Shown in pieces: positions 20,260 to 30,780 of a DNA stretch of 64,000 bases. Origin of the DNA: Gracilariopsis chorda (taxonomy: Eukaryota; Rhodophyta; Florideophyceae; Gracilariales; Gracilariaceae); NCBI GenBank assembly GCA_003194525.1, contig NBIV01000161.1, positions 123,469-187,468 on the forward strand. The letters are read 5' to 3'. Below the pieces are notes generated by a model, which was given only the letters and a program-made list of their open reading frames with translations, did no database searches and was not told the DNA's origin. Each line of letters begins with the position of its first letter. Position 1 is the stretch's first letter. The translations under genes and the position numbers were made by a program.

Positions 20260-22100
20260 TTATGTCAATGTACTGTGGAATGTCCTTGCGATTGCGCAAA
20301 AGTGCGCAAGTACGAATCGACTTGCTGCGCATATGAGGATGAGCATGTGATTATTGCCATGGCGAGAGGTGGGTTTGATGGGACCGCAGGTGTCAGAACT
20401 GATGTATGCTCCTGGCTGGTACTGATGATGAGTGCGTTTGTGTGGTGAGGGGTGGGCTTTGGCGTGTTGGCATGCACTACACGTCAGGGGTGAGTCGTAG
20501 GGAAGAGATGTTGGAATGGATGGTATGAGTCGTTTTTGGGCCGTTAGTTGGAGCTTTCGAATATTTGCGTGGTTGAGCTTGAGATGCCAGTTGTGGGCTT
20601 GAATTTGTGATGTGGTGCTGCGTAACTGTCGGTCTGGGTGTCTTAAATGTTGCAGCGACTGTGTGGTGATGGTGGTGGGAGTACCCCTGGCCTTGTGAGG
20701 TGTGTTGACGGGAGGGGGACGGGCAGCAACATGCGTTGGGCTTGATGGGAGGAGTGGGGGTGCTTGTGTCTTTCGAAGTTTAACCGGTGTGCGTTTATAT
20801 GCTACCGTGCGCGAAGTGTATGCATTAGCGCATTGGGGCATGGTTCCTGTCAGCTCATACTGCTTACGGGTCCATGTTGCCCGTGTTATGAGTGTTGGTG
20901 GACTTGATCTGGTGTTGACAATATATCCATAACGAGGTTTGAAATATACGAGTCCATAGCGACTTGCCAGATCGTGGAGGGAGAGTAAGTTGTAGCGTAG
21001 ATTCCTATTCGCCACTGCATACGTGCTAATGGTGTTCGTGCTCCGATGCGGACGGGTTTCTACCAGTCCATGGTGGCTGCATGGGGTCATCTGGTTGAGA
21101 GCAGTCTGCGTTAGTGTGGGTTTTCGAATCAATGTCATGTTGTGTGTGGGTTTGATGATATGCGTGGGGTGAGCACCGCTATCCAATATGTACTTACCGT
21201 TGTTCTCGGTATGTATGTCGGAGTGTATTTCTGCCTGGGGTTGGGGAGGGGGTGCTGGATGGGTTGGCATGACCGGGAGTTGCATGTGATGTGGAAGTGC
21301 CACGTATGGATATGTTGTATGTGGGAGTTGTGTTTGAGGGAGCATGGCTTTCGGTTTCGCGTTGTGGAATTTGGGGTGTCGTGGATCTGGGCACTGGGCG
21401 TCGGTGTGGTTGCAGGGCCGTCCAAATGCCATATGGAACTGGCAAAGCTGATGTGGTGGTATTCTCGGTTGTTGGTAGTACTGTGGTCTGTACGGTCGAC
21501 GAGTGTCATTTTGATGGCGGGGTGCCGGTCCGTAGTCCCCGGTGAATCTAGGAGTGGTGGATACCGATGGGCTGGGCGTGAGAAGCGGTTGATATAGGTT
21601 GAAAAGTTCCTTGAATGTTCGTGTGAAGGTCTTTATGTTGGTGGGTTTGTTTGCGAGTATGGGTCCGAGAATTGTGGTGATGGTGGTGTTTTTGCGGAGG
21701 CCGGCAATGAGTAAGTGTACGGTTGTGCCTACGGTTGTGCTTTCGTCTGTAATGTCCGGATATCGGGCTGCTATCATCTTCTGACGTACCACTGTGTGTT
21801 GCTTGATGTAGTCGTCTATAGTGGTGTCAGTGTTGAAAGTGATGCTCTCGGCTTCCGTTTTAAGGAATTGATGATCCTCTTTGGAGGACTGGGTGATGTG
21901 ACTGATAATCTTTTATACGAGATCGTGTGGCATTGGATAATCCCCTGGGACTATCAAGAGACCTAGAATCTTTGATGGCACGCTGCTAAGGACTGCGGCC
22001 AGCAAGCGATTCTTCCTATCTTAATGCTGCTGAAGTGCTTCTGCTGCCTCTGGGTTCGGCGGATTGTGCTCGAGATGGTCAATGGCTTAAATCTTCTAGG
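20260..22100 (-). pseudogene. copia gag, protease and integrase N-terminal part
   Basis: Open from 21792 to 20260 (510 codons). Gag-like start; a Cys/His cluster at residues 117-142 that is not a standard zinc knuckle; aspartic protease motif LDSGA at residues 203-207; pre-integrase zinc finger H403/H408 with C438/C441; first catalytic Asp of integrase in SSDTCGP (D467). Gag continues upstream in the same frame to about 22100 (for instance TFNTDTTIDDYIKQH) but has TAA stops at 21913 and 22021. One polyprotein is the normal plan for copia elements, with protease cutting the products apart. Confidence 0.85.
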
Positions 22101-22433
22101 CATAGTTTTGCAAAGCGAGGTACCACGGTGCATAGTTAGAAAAATCTAGGTCAGGTATGCGGTGAATTTTGTCGGTGTCCATATTGGACGAGTTTAGTTT
22201 AGAGGGAATGGGAGACGATGTTGAGCTGGGTGGTGAGTTGTGATGGCTGTGTTGCGTGGTATCTTTGGGAATATGCTTGTCGTTTGCGTTTTGTATTGCG
22301 TTTGTGTATAGGTTGAGAATGTAGGGGCCTTGGCGGAGAGCCCGTCCTTGTCGGCGGGCGGGTTCGGAGTTCGTTGTGAGGAGTGGGGTGGGAGAGAGAG
22401 AAGTTGGGTGCTACGAGGTCATTCGTTGCGTGA

Positions 22434-22444
22434 GGCCCATAACC
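22434..22444 (-). promoter_or_regulatory. Primer binding site matching initiator tRNA-Met anticodon region
   Basis: Directly after the LTR, the minus strand reads GGTTATGGGCC, the complement of the GGCCCATAACC anticodon-arm sequence of eukaryotic initiator tRNA-Met. This is the site type used by Drosophila copia, primed by a tRNA half cleaved in the anticodon loop. Confidence 0.75.
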
Positions 22445-22532
22445 TGTGAATCAAAGGTCCTAACTCACGTTTACTTGGTTGTGCTGCTGCCTTGACTTAT
22501 ATATCTAATCTCCACTGTAATGCTGTTTGACA
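22445..22532 (-). repeat. 5' LTR of the copia element
   Basis: 88 bp, TG...CA ends on the plus strand (TGTGAATC ... TTTGACA), next to the primer site. Confidence 0.85.
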
Positions 22533-22648
22533 GGTTTCATGGGCAGAATTTGGCATCAACTTAGGGCGATTCAATTAAATTGGATCGCACTCCAGTTGAA
22601 AGTTTCGTTAATACACCTTCGGCACTACTAGCTAGCGGTAGATACCGG

Positions 22649-22668
22649 TACCGTTGGTACCAACGGTA
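22649..22668. repeat. 20-bp perfect palindrome
   Basis: TACCGTTGGTACCAACGGTA, just outside the copia element and about 180 bases before the end of the paralogue gene. Could be a protein binding site. The rest of 22538-22850 shows no gene. Confidence 0.6.
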
Positions 22669-22851
22669 ACCCTCCGCAGGGCGTTGCGACGGTGCTATCT
22701 ACGTACGGGATCCGGAGCTCTGCGCCTGCGCCTTGCTTTGAGCAATCCCACGGGGTTTCCATGCAGATCTTCGCGAGGCTGTGGATAGCCGAGGTCCCGA
22801 CTTTCCTTAGGCCTCTCCTGGGTAAATGAAAGCACCGGTCAGCGCTGTTAG

Positions 22852-23193
22852 TCATATTTCTGCGTGCGGCTCATTCCGGCATACTCGTTTCGGGTCCTCG
22901 TCACCTCTGCACCCGCGTTTATTTTCAGCATCGGTGTGCATGTTTCTGCAGGGACCGGCCAACGCGGAGTTTTTCATAATCACACTGGAACTACTCCCTA
23001 TCCTCAGCACGGCTCCGTTGTTGCTATCCTTGGGGTATACCGCGTCCAGACAATACGCTACGACAGGCGGAACATAACAGCGTTCACTGCTCACTTTTTT
23101 CTCATCCACTGCAAGCGCAATCGATGCCGACGCACCGCGGGACATCAGCAAAGTAGAATACATGGAAAAAGTGAACTCCAGGGTCCTCAACAT
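22852..23193 (-). pseudogene. Paralogue of the 16.3-kb secreted Cys protein, probably frameshifted
   Basis: Starts MLRTLEFTFSMYSTLLMSRG, a possible signal peptide, then RCYVPPVVAYCLDAVY, matching the block at residues 36-50 of the 16309-16893 protein both in protein and in DNA. After LAGP the open frame loses similarity; the next frame reads AETCTPML, close to AADVCVQVL of the relative, so a one-base shift near 22935 is likely. The acidic and cationic tail is not seen. Together the two loci define a small divergent family around the copia insertion. Confidence 0.55.
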
Positions 23194-23282
23194 TGGCCTC
23201 GTAAATCGGATTATGCCGCCCATCGAGGCCCTCGTATTGTATTGTGCGTAACGGAGCTAATCCGAGAAAGGATGACCGACAT

Positions 23283-24656
23283 TTACAGTATGTTTTCATT
23301 TCTCACATGATTGCTCTTCTGAACAACCGTCCCACATCCTTTTGGACCGAAGTGCGTAGTAGGTTCATATTTCTTCTGCACCCAGAAAGTCGTTGCATCA
23401 GGTGTTCCATTCCAACATCTACCAAGGTTTTCGTAGTGCGAACGAACCACTCCTAGTGTCCATGCCACTGATGTCATGTCCCGTCCGTGATTGTTAATCA
23501 ACACGGTGGATAGCAACGCTGCCACTGCTGTTGCAAGTACAATGGCTGTCGTCACCAGTGCTGACATGCTGAAAACGGTCACCTTGCGTGCTTCTCCCCG
23601 TAGCTGCACCTGCATTTGCTCAAACTGCCCTATGGTCTGACTTCCGTCTTCGTCATTTTCTCCTGAGTAGAAAAGCTCTGTCATTATGTCTACTGCATCG
23701 TAGTTCCGATAGACGCCATGGGGTACATAGTCCAGGTACGAGCTCAGGGCTCTCGCTATGTTTTTGAAGTCCAGCTTTGAGTTTAGGGCCGTTAGCGTCA
23801 CACTGAACTCTCGCCAAGTCATACGAGTGTAGTTGAGCTCAGCACAGGTAGACGTGCCGTAGTCTCTGTAACCAATCGAATAGTCGTTAGTGTCATTATC
23901 TTCCAGGTTGACAAGTCCCCCAATTTCGAGCTCTATTTCGTTTTCGCCTTTCTTTATTGCCGTCGACATTATCCTGCTACCCCAATTGTACTTTCCCAGA
24001 ACCGCGTAGGTGTTCATCCCATACAAAGATCCCTCACAAGTATTTCTCACAAACCCCTCTCCTAAGCCATCTGGAATTCTCTCTTCCTTTGTGAATCTCT
24101 TTGTGTTCATATCCCACTCCCCAATGACTCTTCGATAGTCCCCAACGAATCTAACTCCAACGGTTGGCCTTGCATTGTCATCATCCAAGCAGGTTGAATC
24201 ATTGAAACCATAAGCTTGAGATATGTATCTCTCAAAGTTCTGAGGACTCGTGTATGCTACAGCGTATAGTTCGTACGTATTGCGACCGACTCGTCGAAAA
24301 CATGATCTGCTCTCGCTACTGAGGCCCGGGATCATCTGAAGATGTTCAACTTTTGATTTCGGAATTACGTTCGGAAAGCCACCACCGTTTAAGACGAATC
24401 TTTTCTGAGGGTGGTACACCATTTCAGTTTCTCCATTTACTCCAAGTTCGAGCCAGAATATGATGATTACAAGTGCAATTTCCCCGATGAGCAGAAACTT
24501 TGTCCCAACCGCCCACGTTTTCAACGATGTGAACGGATCAGAAAGAGTTGGTATTTGTTGCCCCACTTGAACTCCATGGCCTTTTGTCCTTGCTTTGCGG
24601 AATGTGTAGAAATTGAAAATCTTAGTTAGCGCTTTGTTCCAAAATAGGGGCCACAA
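23283..24656 (-). CDS. Two-TM membrane protein of unknown function, 457 aa
   Basis: An intact intronless frame. The N-terminal 49 residues are basic, then TM1 at about 50-72 (KFLLIGEIALVIIIFWLEL), a loop of about 290 residues, TM2 at about 361-386 (SALVTTAIVLATAVAALLS) and a 70-residue tail. The loop has cysteines at 119, 156, 207 and 271 and sequons at N152, N254 and N275, so it probably faces outward with both ends in the cytoplasm. A repeated YRDYG/YRNYD flavour and few Lys suggest a folded beta-rich ectodomain. No family recognised. It lies close upstream of the broken secreted paralogue, on the same strand. It could be a receptor or adhesion protein; nothing decides. Confidence 0.75.
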   Translation of the reverse strand: MWPLFWNKALTKIFNFYTFRKARTKGHGVQVGQQIPTLSDPFTSLKTWAVGTKFLLIGEIALVIIIFWLELGVNGETEMVYHPQKRFVLNGGGFPNVIPKSKVEHLQMIPGLSSESRSCFRRVGRNTYELYAVAYTSPQNFERYISQAYGFNDSTCLDDDNARPTVGVRFVGDYRRVIGEWDMNTKRFTKEERIPDGLGEGFVRNTCEGSLYGMNTYAVLGKYNWGSRIMSTAIKKGENEIELEIGGLVNLEDNDTNDYSIGYRDYGTSTCAELNYTRMTWREFSVTLTALNSKLDFKNIARALSSYLDYVPHGVYRNYDAVDIMTELFYSGENDEDGSQTIGQFEQMQVQLRGEARKVTVFSMSALVTTAIVLATAVAALLSTVLINNHGRDMTSVAWTLGVVRSHYENLGRCWNGTPDATTFWVQKKYEPTTHFGPKGCGTVVQKSNHVRNENIL

Positions 24657-24659
24657 GGA

Positions 24660-25095
24660 GTACTACAGCGACCTCTAGAATAGCGTTGACGATTCCGCTT
24701 CTCACTGGAATGTTCATTTCACTGTTCTCTCATTCGAAAATGGCTTCAGTCGATTTGATGCCGGATGACGACGTTGGTGGGGTGGAAGCGGGCAAACTGT
24801 ACAACAACCGGAAGTTCAACTTGTTCATCACATCTGACTCCCTGTGCTGCGTCGGAAAGATACATTCGTGTCAGAGAAAGAGGATCCAGACCTCAGGAGA
24901 ACTAGTAACATATATGCTCTCCGTAACCATCAACCACGAGCATGGCATGCACTCCTGCCGGTAGAGATAGATTGTTAACCCAAGGTGGCTTGAATTGCGA
25001 AAGCAATCTGTATTCTTACACGTAGATCGTATGTATCGTGTGAAGAAATGCAGTGCTATCGTCTCTCTTGGTTCTTTGGATTTGATATGCCTACT
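24660..25095. other. Upstream region of the membrane gene, no other gene seen
   Basis: Contains only short open frames. A promoter for 24656 must lie here; no clear TATA box recognised. Confidence 0.4.
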
Positions 25096-25099
25096 ATCC

Positions 25100-25178
25100 C
25101 TATTGCGCACTAAAGTGCGCATTGGGTATTTCTACAACTTTTAGAAAATGCCTCATTGTGCACTTAGGTGCGCAATAG
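25100..25178. repeat. Small foldback: 35-nt arms, each with its own palindrome
   Basis: CTATTGCGCAC... at 25100 pairs with ...GTGCGCAATAG ending at 25178 around a short AT loop. Each arm also contains a near-palindrome (TGCGCAC-TAAA-GTGCGCA at about 25103-25120). It lies just outside the Tc1 relic. Confidence 0.65.
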
Positions 25179-25203
25179 AGACTAAAAGAAGGGTACAATG
25201 CGC

Positions 25204-26443
25204 GTCAAAAGTATAAGACCAGCCACTCAGAACCATAGGTATATAGAAAACACCTCAAACCTGCATCAACTTGAAGCTCTTTAGAACCTTAGTTTAATAG
25301 AATAAAAAGTGTATACAAATCAGAAGTACTTGCTCTGAAATGTATAGAAAGTATTACAGAGTAAGCCATAAATATAGGACCAAAACAGTTCTGCTCACTT
25401 CCGCGCCAAATTGAAATGATAACAAACAGTACACCGATCCAAACTGCTTCCTACTTACCTCCCCCATTCTCCCAGTCCCACAGCAGAGCTGTGGAAGAAG
25501 TCCATCATGCCTCTTAAAGGCTCCAAAAACGTACAATACCAAAACGCGGAAGGGGAGGCCGCAAAAAGTCACTTCTGCGGATAAACGAAGGTTGTTTCGT
25601 GAAGCAAAGCAAACTGGTGAGATTTTGTTAGTGCTCAAAAAAATGTGGAACTCTCTGTATCAAACTCTACTATTATTCGTGCGTTGAAAGAAAATAACTG
25701 GTTTGTTCACAAGAAGCCAAAGCAAACTTTTTTCTAGCACCAGATCATAAAAACGTTCGTGAGGAATAAGCTAAATAACACGTCACATAAAGCGCTACAC
25801 AGTGGTGCAAAGTTATTTTTTGGGACGAGAACAAGTTTAACTTGGACGGTCCGGATGGCTATGCATCATAATGGCATGCCGTTGGTTCAAAAGAGCGTTT
25901 ATTTTCTAAACGACAAAAAGGAGGAGATGGAATCATGGTTTGGGGCTGTTTTTCGTACTTTGGTAGAGTTCCTTTGGTTGTCATGAATGGAAATCAGGAC
26001 TCTAAGAAGTATACGAAGCTACTCGAATATAATTTATTGGAATGGGCTGCTGTTACACACGGGTAATCGTGATTGTTTCAGCAATACAACTGTTCAATTC
26101 ATGTTTCTAAGCACTCTAAGGACTGGTTTGCTTCAAAAACATTTCCTTATTGGAATGGCCTAGTCGTGCGCCGGATATGAATTCAATTGAAAACTTATGG
26201 GCTATACTAGCGCTCTGTGTGTACTACAATGCTACAATGCACGCCAGTTTAGCTCCTTGGTGGAGCTAAAAGAAAAGTTTTTTACTGAGTAGAATAAGCT
26301 TAGTGATGAGGTACTGCAAGCTCATATCGACAGCATGCAGCGTCGCTGCATTGCTTTACTCACTGCCTAAGGTGCGAAAACAACTATTGACTGCGTCTTG
26401 TAGGCTAACATATGGAGCAATAACGTGGTCCTATACTCTTGAT
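25204..26443 (+). mobile_element. Tc1/mariner transposon relic
   Basis: Degenerate inverted repeats, TCAAAAGTATAAGACCAGCCAC at about 25205-25226 and the complement of TCAAGAGTATAGGACCAC at about 26425-26442, enclose a Tc1-type transposase. The outermost ends and TA duplication are not clear. Confidence 0.7.
25545..26370 (+). pseudogene. Tc1-type transposase, multiply broken
   Basis: The N-terminal DNA-binding part is visible in RKGRPQKVTSADKRRLFREA (about 25540-25600). The catalytic domain shows WDENKFNLDGPDGY (first Asp, about 25820), GGDGIMVWGCFSYFGRVPLV (about 25925), FQQYNCSIH where the usual second catalytic Asp (QQDN) has become Tyr, and SPDMNSIENLW in changed frames near 26170-26205, with the Glu of the DD34E triad. 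Several frameshifts and stops. The cut-and-paste enzyme is therefore certainly inactive here. Confidence 0.8.
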
Positions 26444-26444
26444 T

Positions 26445-27300
26445 GGTTAAAAGCAGTGTTTTATTGATTGTTAGCCTACTATAATGCTTTTAGTTCATTA
26501 CGAGCACCATTTGCTTGCCTTAGAGTAGAGTTTAGAGGGAATGGGGAATTGGCGTGAGGATTATGACTGGTGCTTTGTCCATGGCCAGTCTTATAGTTTT
26601 GACCCAGACTGTACGTATGTGATCATCCCACTACAGTATAGAATCGAATACTGAATGTTTCTTTTTGTCGCAGTTCTTATCTTTTACTGAACGATACTCT
26701 CGTCAAAAGAACTCACACAGAATGAGAAAGCAATTGTAGCAGCACTGTTCCAAGATTTTCTAGAACTTGACGGCTTCGCTGAAGAGAACAGACCACAGTA
26801 CCATTGGAATCGTAGCAGTTATATATCCAAACAGATTCCCGTATGCTCAAAACACATCCTTATTCATAGTATTAACCTCCCGTCACAGGCGTTCCTAACA
26901 CTGGCGTGGGACAAAACCTTATCCATTCGAACGCTCTTTCACCAAGATGGGAGTCAAAGCTGCTAACGAAACCGCATCTCAATATAATGGATGCGTCCCA
27001 TAACCGTATGCGGACTTCGCGTTTTTATCCGAATCGGTAACCTAGGAGTGTGGGACTATTTCCTGGTCTCCACAAATCTAGCTACATCGTGCTTGTTAAA
27101 AACACCTTCATCGACAAGCGCGTGGCAGCCTTATACCCACAGCGGAAACGAGTTGCTTTCCACCATTCCCGACCGGTTGCTCTACTTCTTGCAGCTACGC
27201 GGTTTCCAACCAATAACGTTCACGAGTCTTTCCCGACAACGAACAAATCGATCTCCAGTAAGATACAATTAGGCCGCGCAGTTAGTATACTAGCTATGAT
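26445..27300 (+). other. Probable 5' part of gypsy element 1 (gag and LTR not recognised)
   Basis: Pieces such as KNTFIDKRVAALYPQRKR (about 27078) suggest decayed gag-protease sequence upstream of the RT, but no zinc knuckle, protease triad or LTR can be identified. Confidence 0.3.
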
Positions 27301-27311
27301 CCAAGGACGAA

Positions 27312-28511
27312 GTGCAGATAACCGCCAACGTTGGAGGACTTTCATTCCTCCAACTCAGTCCGAAAACGGTCAAGAAACGCCTGATGCTCATGTCCCACTG
27401 CGTTATGGAAGTTATATTGAAGCGATCATTTCGAGTACTCGTCTCCAATTTTGGACATGCACCCATCCATCTGGCAAAGAACACCATCGTCGAACTGGCT
27501 ATGGCCGCACCGATCGCCTCAATTGACCCGTTCCCATTTCTCAAGGACGAAGAAACTAAGGAGCGGGGACACAATCTCTCCCAATCTGGTCAGGCGCAGA
27601 AGCCTGACACAAAGAAGGCCGCTGATTGGAAGAATAATGTCCGTATAGGAGAAGAATACGAAACCGAACGGGAAAGAATCACCGACTTTCTTGAACCTTT
27701 TGTGGATATGTGGGATGGGTACGTGGGGTCCATCACAATTGCCGAGCTCCGCATACACCTGGAAGAGCATTCCAAACCAATCTTCTAGATTCCTTACCAT
27801 GCCGGACGAAAACCACGTGAGCTAGATATGGAAAGGTTTACAAAACAACTCCGTGCGGTTTTAATAGAGCTGACGTCCGCAGAATGGGCAAGTTCTGTCG
27901 TATTCGTGGCGAAGAAGGACGGCACTCTACGCTTCTTCGCTGATTACCGCCGCCTCAACGCCATAACCGTATGGAATACTTACCCCATACCGAGAATGGA
28001 TGAGTGCATCGAGTCTTTAGATGATGCAGTGGTACTCACCACGTTATATGCCTATAGAGGCTATTGGCAATGCGAATTTGATGAGGCCGACCGGGATAAA
28101 ACAACTTTCACTTCTCACATGGAATTGTTTCGTTCTGTTAGAATTCTGTTCTGTCTCAAAAATGCACCTGCTATTTTGCAGAGTGTGCTAGATATCATCC
28201 TTTTACGGGTAAATTGGCAGTTCGTTTTATTCTATCTAGAGGGCGTCATTATATTCTCCCGATCGATTCAAGAGCTCTTCGGCCACGTACAGACCGTATT
28301 GGAACCGATCCGCTCGTCCAAAACTACGCAACGGATGGAGAAGTGTTACTGTTTTCTCCGGGCGGTCGATTATCTTGGTCACATCATCCGCAAAGGCAAA
28401 TTGCAAGTATTCAGTAAAGCTTGCGAGGCTTTGCGACTAGCAAAGCCCCCACAAACCAGAACGAGCCCTGGTCGTTTCTCAGCCTTTGTAACGTATTCTG
28501 CCGGTTTGTAG
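27312..28511 (+). pseudogene. Gypsy element 1: region before RT, and reverse transcriptase
   Basis: 27312-27788 ends FVDMWDGYVGSITIAELRIH, the usual lead-in to gypsy RT, then after a stop PYHAGRKPRELDMERFTKQL. RT proper at 27828-28511: VVFVAKKDGTLRFFADYRRLN, YPIPRMDE, GYWQCEFDEADRDKTTF, and the catalytic box as LFYLEGVIIFSRS, where Asp-Asp has become Glu-Gly, so RT is dead. VDYLGHIIRKGKL closes the thumb region. Confidence 0.85.
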
Positions 28512-29050
28512 AGGAATTTGCGCGCATCGCTAGGCCGCTTACTCTAAAAATCGGAAAGAAGCAGCCATTCGAGTTTAATACTCTCACCGAAATGGAATAC
28601 GAGGTCTTTCACGAGTTATGTCAACGTCTCATACTCCCAACTATACTAGCACGGGCCGTAAATGGACATAGATACGTCCTAAACACGAACGTTTGTAATA
28701 ACCAAGTCGGATGCTGTCTCTTCCAAGAGCAGCCGGAGGGCGACCTTCGCCCAATCGAGTATTGGAGCGGTTCACTAACAAAACCCCAGCGGGCCTACTC
28801 TCCACGGAGTGGGAATGCTTGGCCATCGTTTGGGTCATTATACCTCTCACCGTACTTGGAAGGCACTTGGTTCACAACCCGTACGGACCACCATGCATTA
28901 CAATAGATTCTGAGCTTGGCAGATGCGTCCGGACGGTTAGCAAGATGGATATTCCATCGTATGGAGTACGAATTCGACGTAGTTTACCAAGTGGGAGTGG
29001 AAGGCCTTGCGGCCGATGCGTTCTCTAGATTCAGTACGGATGGGTAAGAT
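28421..29050 (+). pseudogene. Gypsy element 1: RNase H
   Basis: Continues from RT in a different frame: FCRFVEEFARIARPLT connection, VLNTNVCNNQVGCCLFQEQP where the RNase H Asp (usual TDAS) is altered, then LRPIEYWSGSLTKPQRAYS and a frame change to the WECLAIVWVI part and TDHHAL. Ends near GLAADAFSRF (about 29005-29035). Broken by several frame changes. Confidence 0.75.
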
Positions 29051-29289
29051 ATGGAACCACTGGAAGATGAAGTACCGTGCATAATGGCGGACACTATGAC
29101 TGAGACGGACAACCAATGTACCATGGCTGCGGTATGTTTGGACGGTAAAGAGGAGCCCGTAGTATTAGAGTGCCCAGCAGAAAATCCAAGCGGGATAGGC
29201 CTCCCTGCAGTACTTGAGGTCAATGACAAGATGCCGGAAGTTGCCCTGATAGAGGTAGAAGAGTTCCTATAGGAACAGGAAAAGACCCC

Positions 29290-30285
29290 CTTTGCAGGAC
29301 CACATGGGCAAAACTCGGAGATGGGAGATGCCTGTTCAACATCAACCAAAAAGGGATATTGATACGGAAAGCTCAAATACACGGGGCTCTCCAATGGTAC
29401 GTACCGGAAACTCTGCAGGACGGGTTGTTGTACCTGTCCCATTATCCGCGGTTTGCCAGACACCCTGGCACAACGAAGTTACATTTAAGATTGCAACGGG
29501 ACTACTACTGGCCGGGAATGGCCAATGATGTGTTTCAGACCGTACGGAATTGTCGCACTTCTGTCTCCACAAGATTGAGTCATGAACGCCATCATGAGCT
29601 ACTGAAGCTCTTCCCCTCAGCCTGCCCGCTGGAATCAATTGCAATGGACATTCTCGGTCCATTTAACAAGTCTGCAAAAGGACACCAATATATTCTGGTC
29701 GTTACCGATCCATTTACGAAGTTCTGTCAAGCGGTTCCCATGACGTCTACTACGGCCGCAGCCGTAGCCCAGGCTTTTCTGCAGAGCTCGATTTATCCGT
29801 ACGGAATACCGTTGTATTTTTTGACCGATAAGGGAGCTGATTCGTCTCGTCGTTTTTTCGAGGCAAGTTGCAGCATGCTAGGCATTAACCACCTGACCGC
29901 TACGGCTTATCACACGCAAACCAACCGGCAGGCCGACCGATTCAATAAGACACTCGTGGAACGTCTGCGTCACTATGTGGCGGAGCACCAGAATTAATGG
30001 CACGAATATTTGTAGCTGTTGACCTATGCATTTAAACTGCAGGTACACCGAACGACGGGCAAAAAAAAATCGATTTGGTACTTTCACGATACTGGCCGAA
30101 ACTCTATGTCAAGAAATCGACGGCTATCTCGGAACATGAAGGGGAACATGCCTCCACAGCACAGGTAAAACAGTACACCATAGGTCGACTTCGGGACATC
30201 CTATCAGCTGCTCGGACGATAACCACCCTGACCCCGCGCCAGCAGAAGAAAACTTTTGACGAAACCGTACGGGTTTTTGAAGTGT
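29290..30285 (+). pseudogene. Gypsy element 1: integrase
   Basis: Zinc-binding start at about 29430-29560 (HYPRFARHPGTTKLHLRL, YYWPGMANDVFQTVRNC with the final Cys altered). Catalytic core: SIAMDILGPFNKSAKGH (Asp 1), FLTDKGADSSRRFFE (Asp 2), and NRQADRFNKTL where the Glu is replaced by Asp. The C-terminal part continues in another frame at 30075-30287 (TLTPRQQKKTFDETVRVFE). A TAA at about 29996 ends the main frame early. Confidence 0.8.
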
Positions 30286-30780
30286 AATGAACTCAGGGAG
30301 GGATTCCTGGTACTTGGTTGAATTCACGAGTGTTTCGGTAATGTATTCATTGAATGAACTACGACCAATAATAGTGGATTTGACACGTGGGACACGGAAG
30401 AGTCAATTGGCGGTTGGCCCCAGTAGTGGGGCCAGCTTTCAGCACTGAATACTGGTTTTATCATTACTCTTGTTTTTATCAAATAGGATTTAAAGAGTGT
30501 TGTCACATTCGAAAGCAGAGCAGCATTACAGCTTGCCCAAACATTGAGACCTTGACGTGACCTCGCGTTGCTTCCCAGCTCTCCCAACGCTCTGAAATCT
30601 ACATAGAGACTGACGAAACTCTCACAGATATAAGTAAACAAGACTTGGCTACGCCCAGCGCAGATAGAGAGCACAACCGCCAGAAAATAGAAGTTACGTA
30701 CTTCCTTTTTTCTGATCCCCCGACTTTTGCCTACTTCCTGTACTCTTCTCATGCGATTAAACTAGAACGAAAAACCCCTT
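30283..30780 (+). mobile_element. 3' LTR of gypsy element 1 (start only certain)
   Basis: TGTAATGAACTCAGGG follows the purine-rich GGGTTTTTGAAG. The first 95 bases recur inverted at 46786-46881, which supports a mobile LTR. A perfect hairpin TGGCCCCA-GTAG-TGGGGCCA sits at 30415-30434. The 3' end and the 5' LTR were not found. Confidence 0.5.

Larger units (their letters stand above)
17892..22532 (-). mobile_element. Complete Ty1/copia retrotransposon with 88-bp LTRs
   Basis: The ends are set by a perfect 5-bp target duplication, GGTTT at 17887-17891 and 22533-22537. The terminal repeats (17892-17979 and 22445-22532) are 88 bp and differ at 3 positions. On the minus strand the order is LTR, primer site, gag, protease, integrase, RT, RNase H, LTR. 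4641 bp is short for copia. In-frame stops and shifts show it is dead in this copy, though the LTR similarity suggests a fairly young insertion. Confidence 0.9.
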
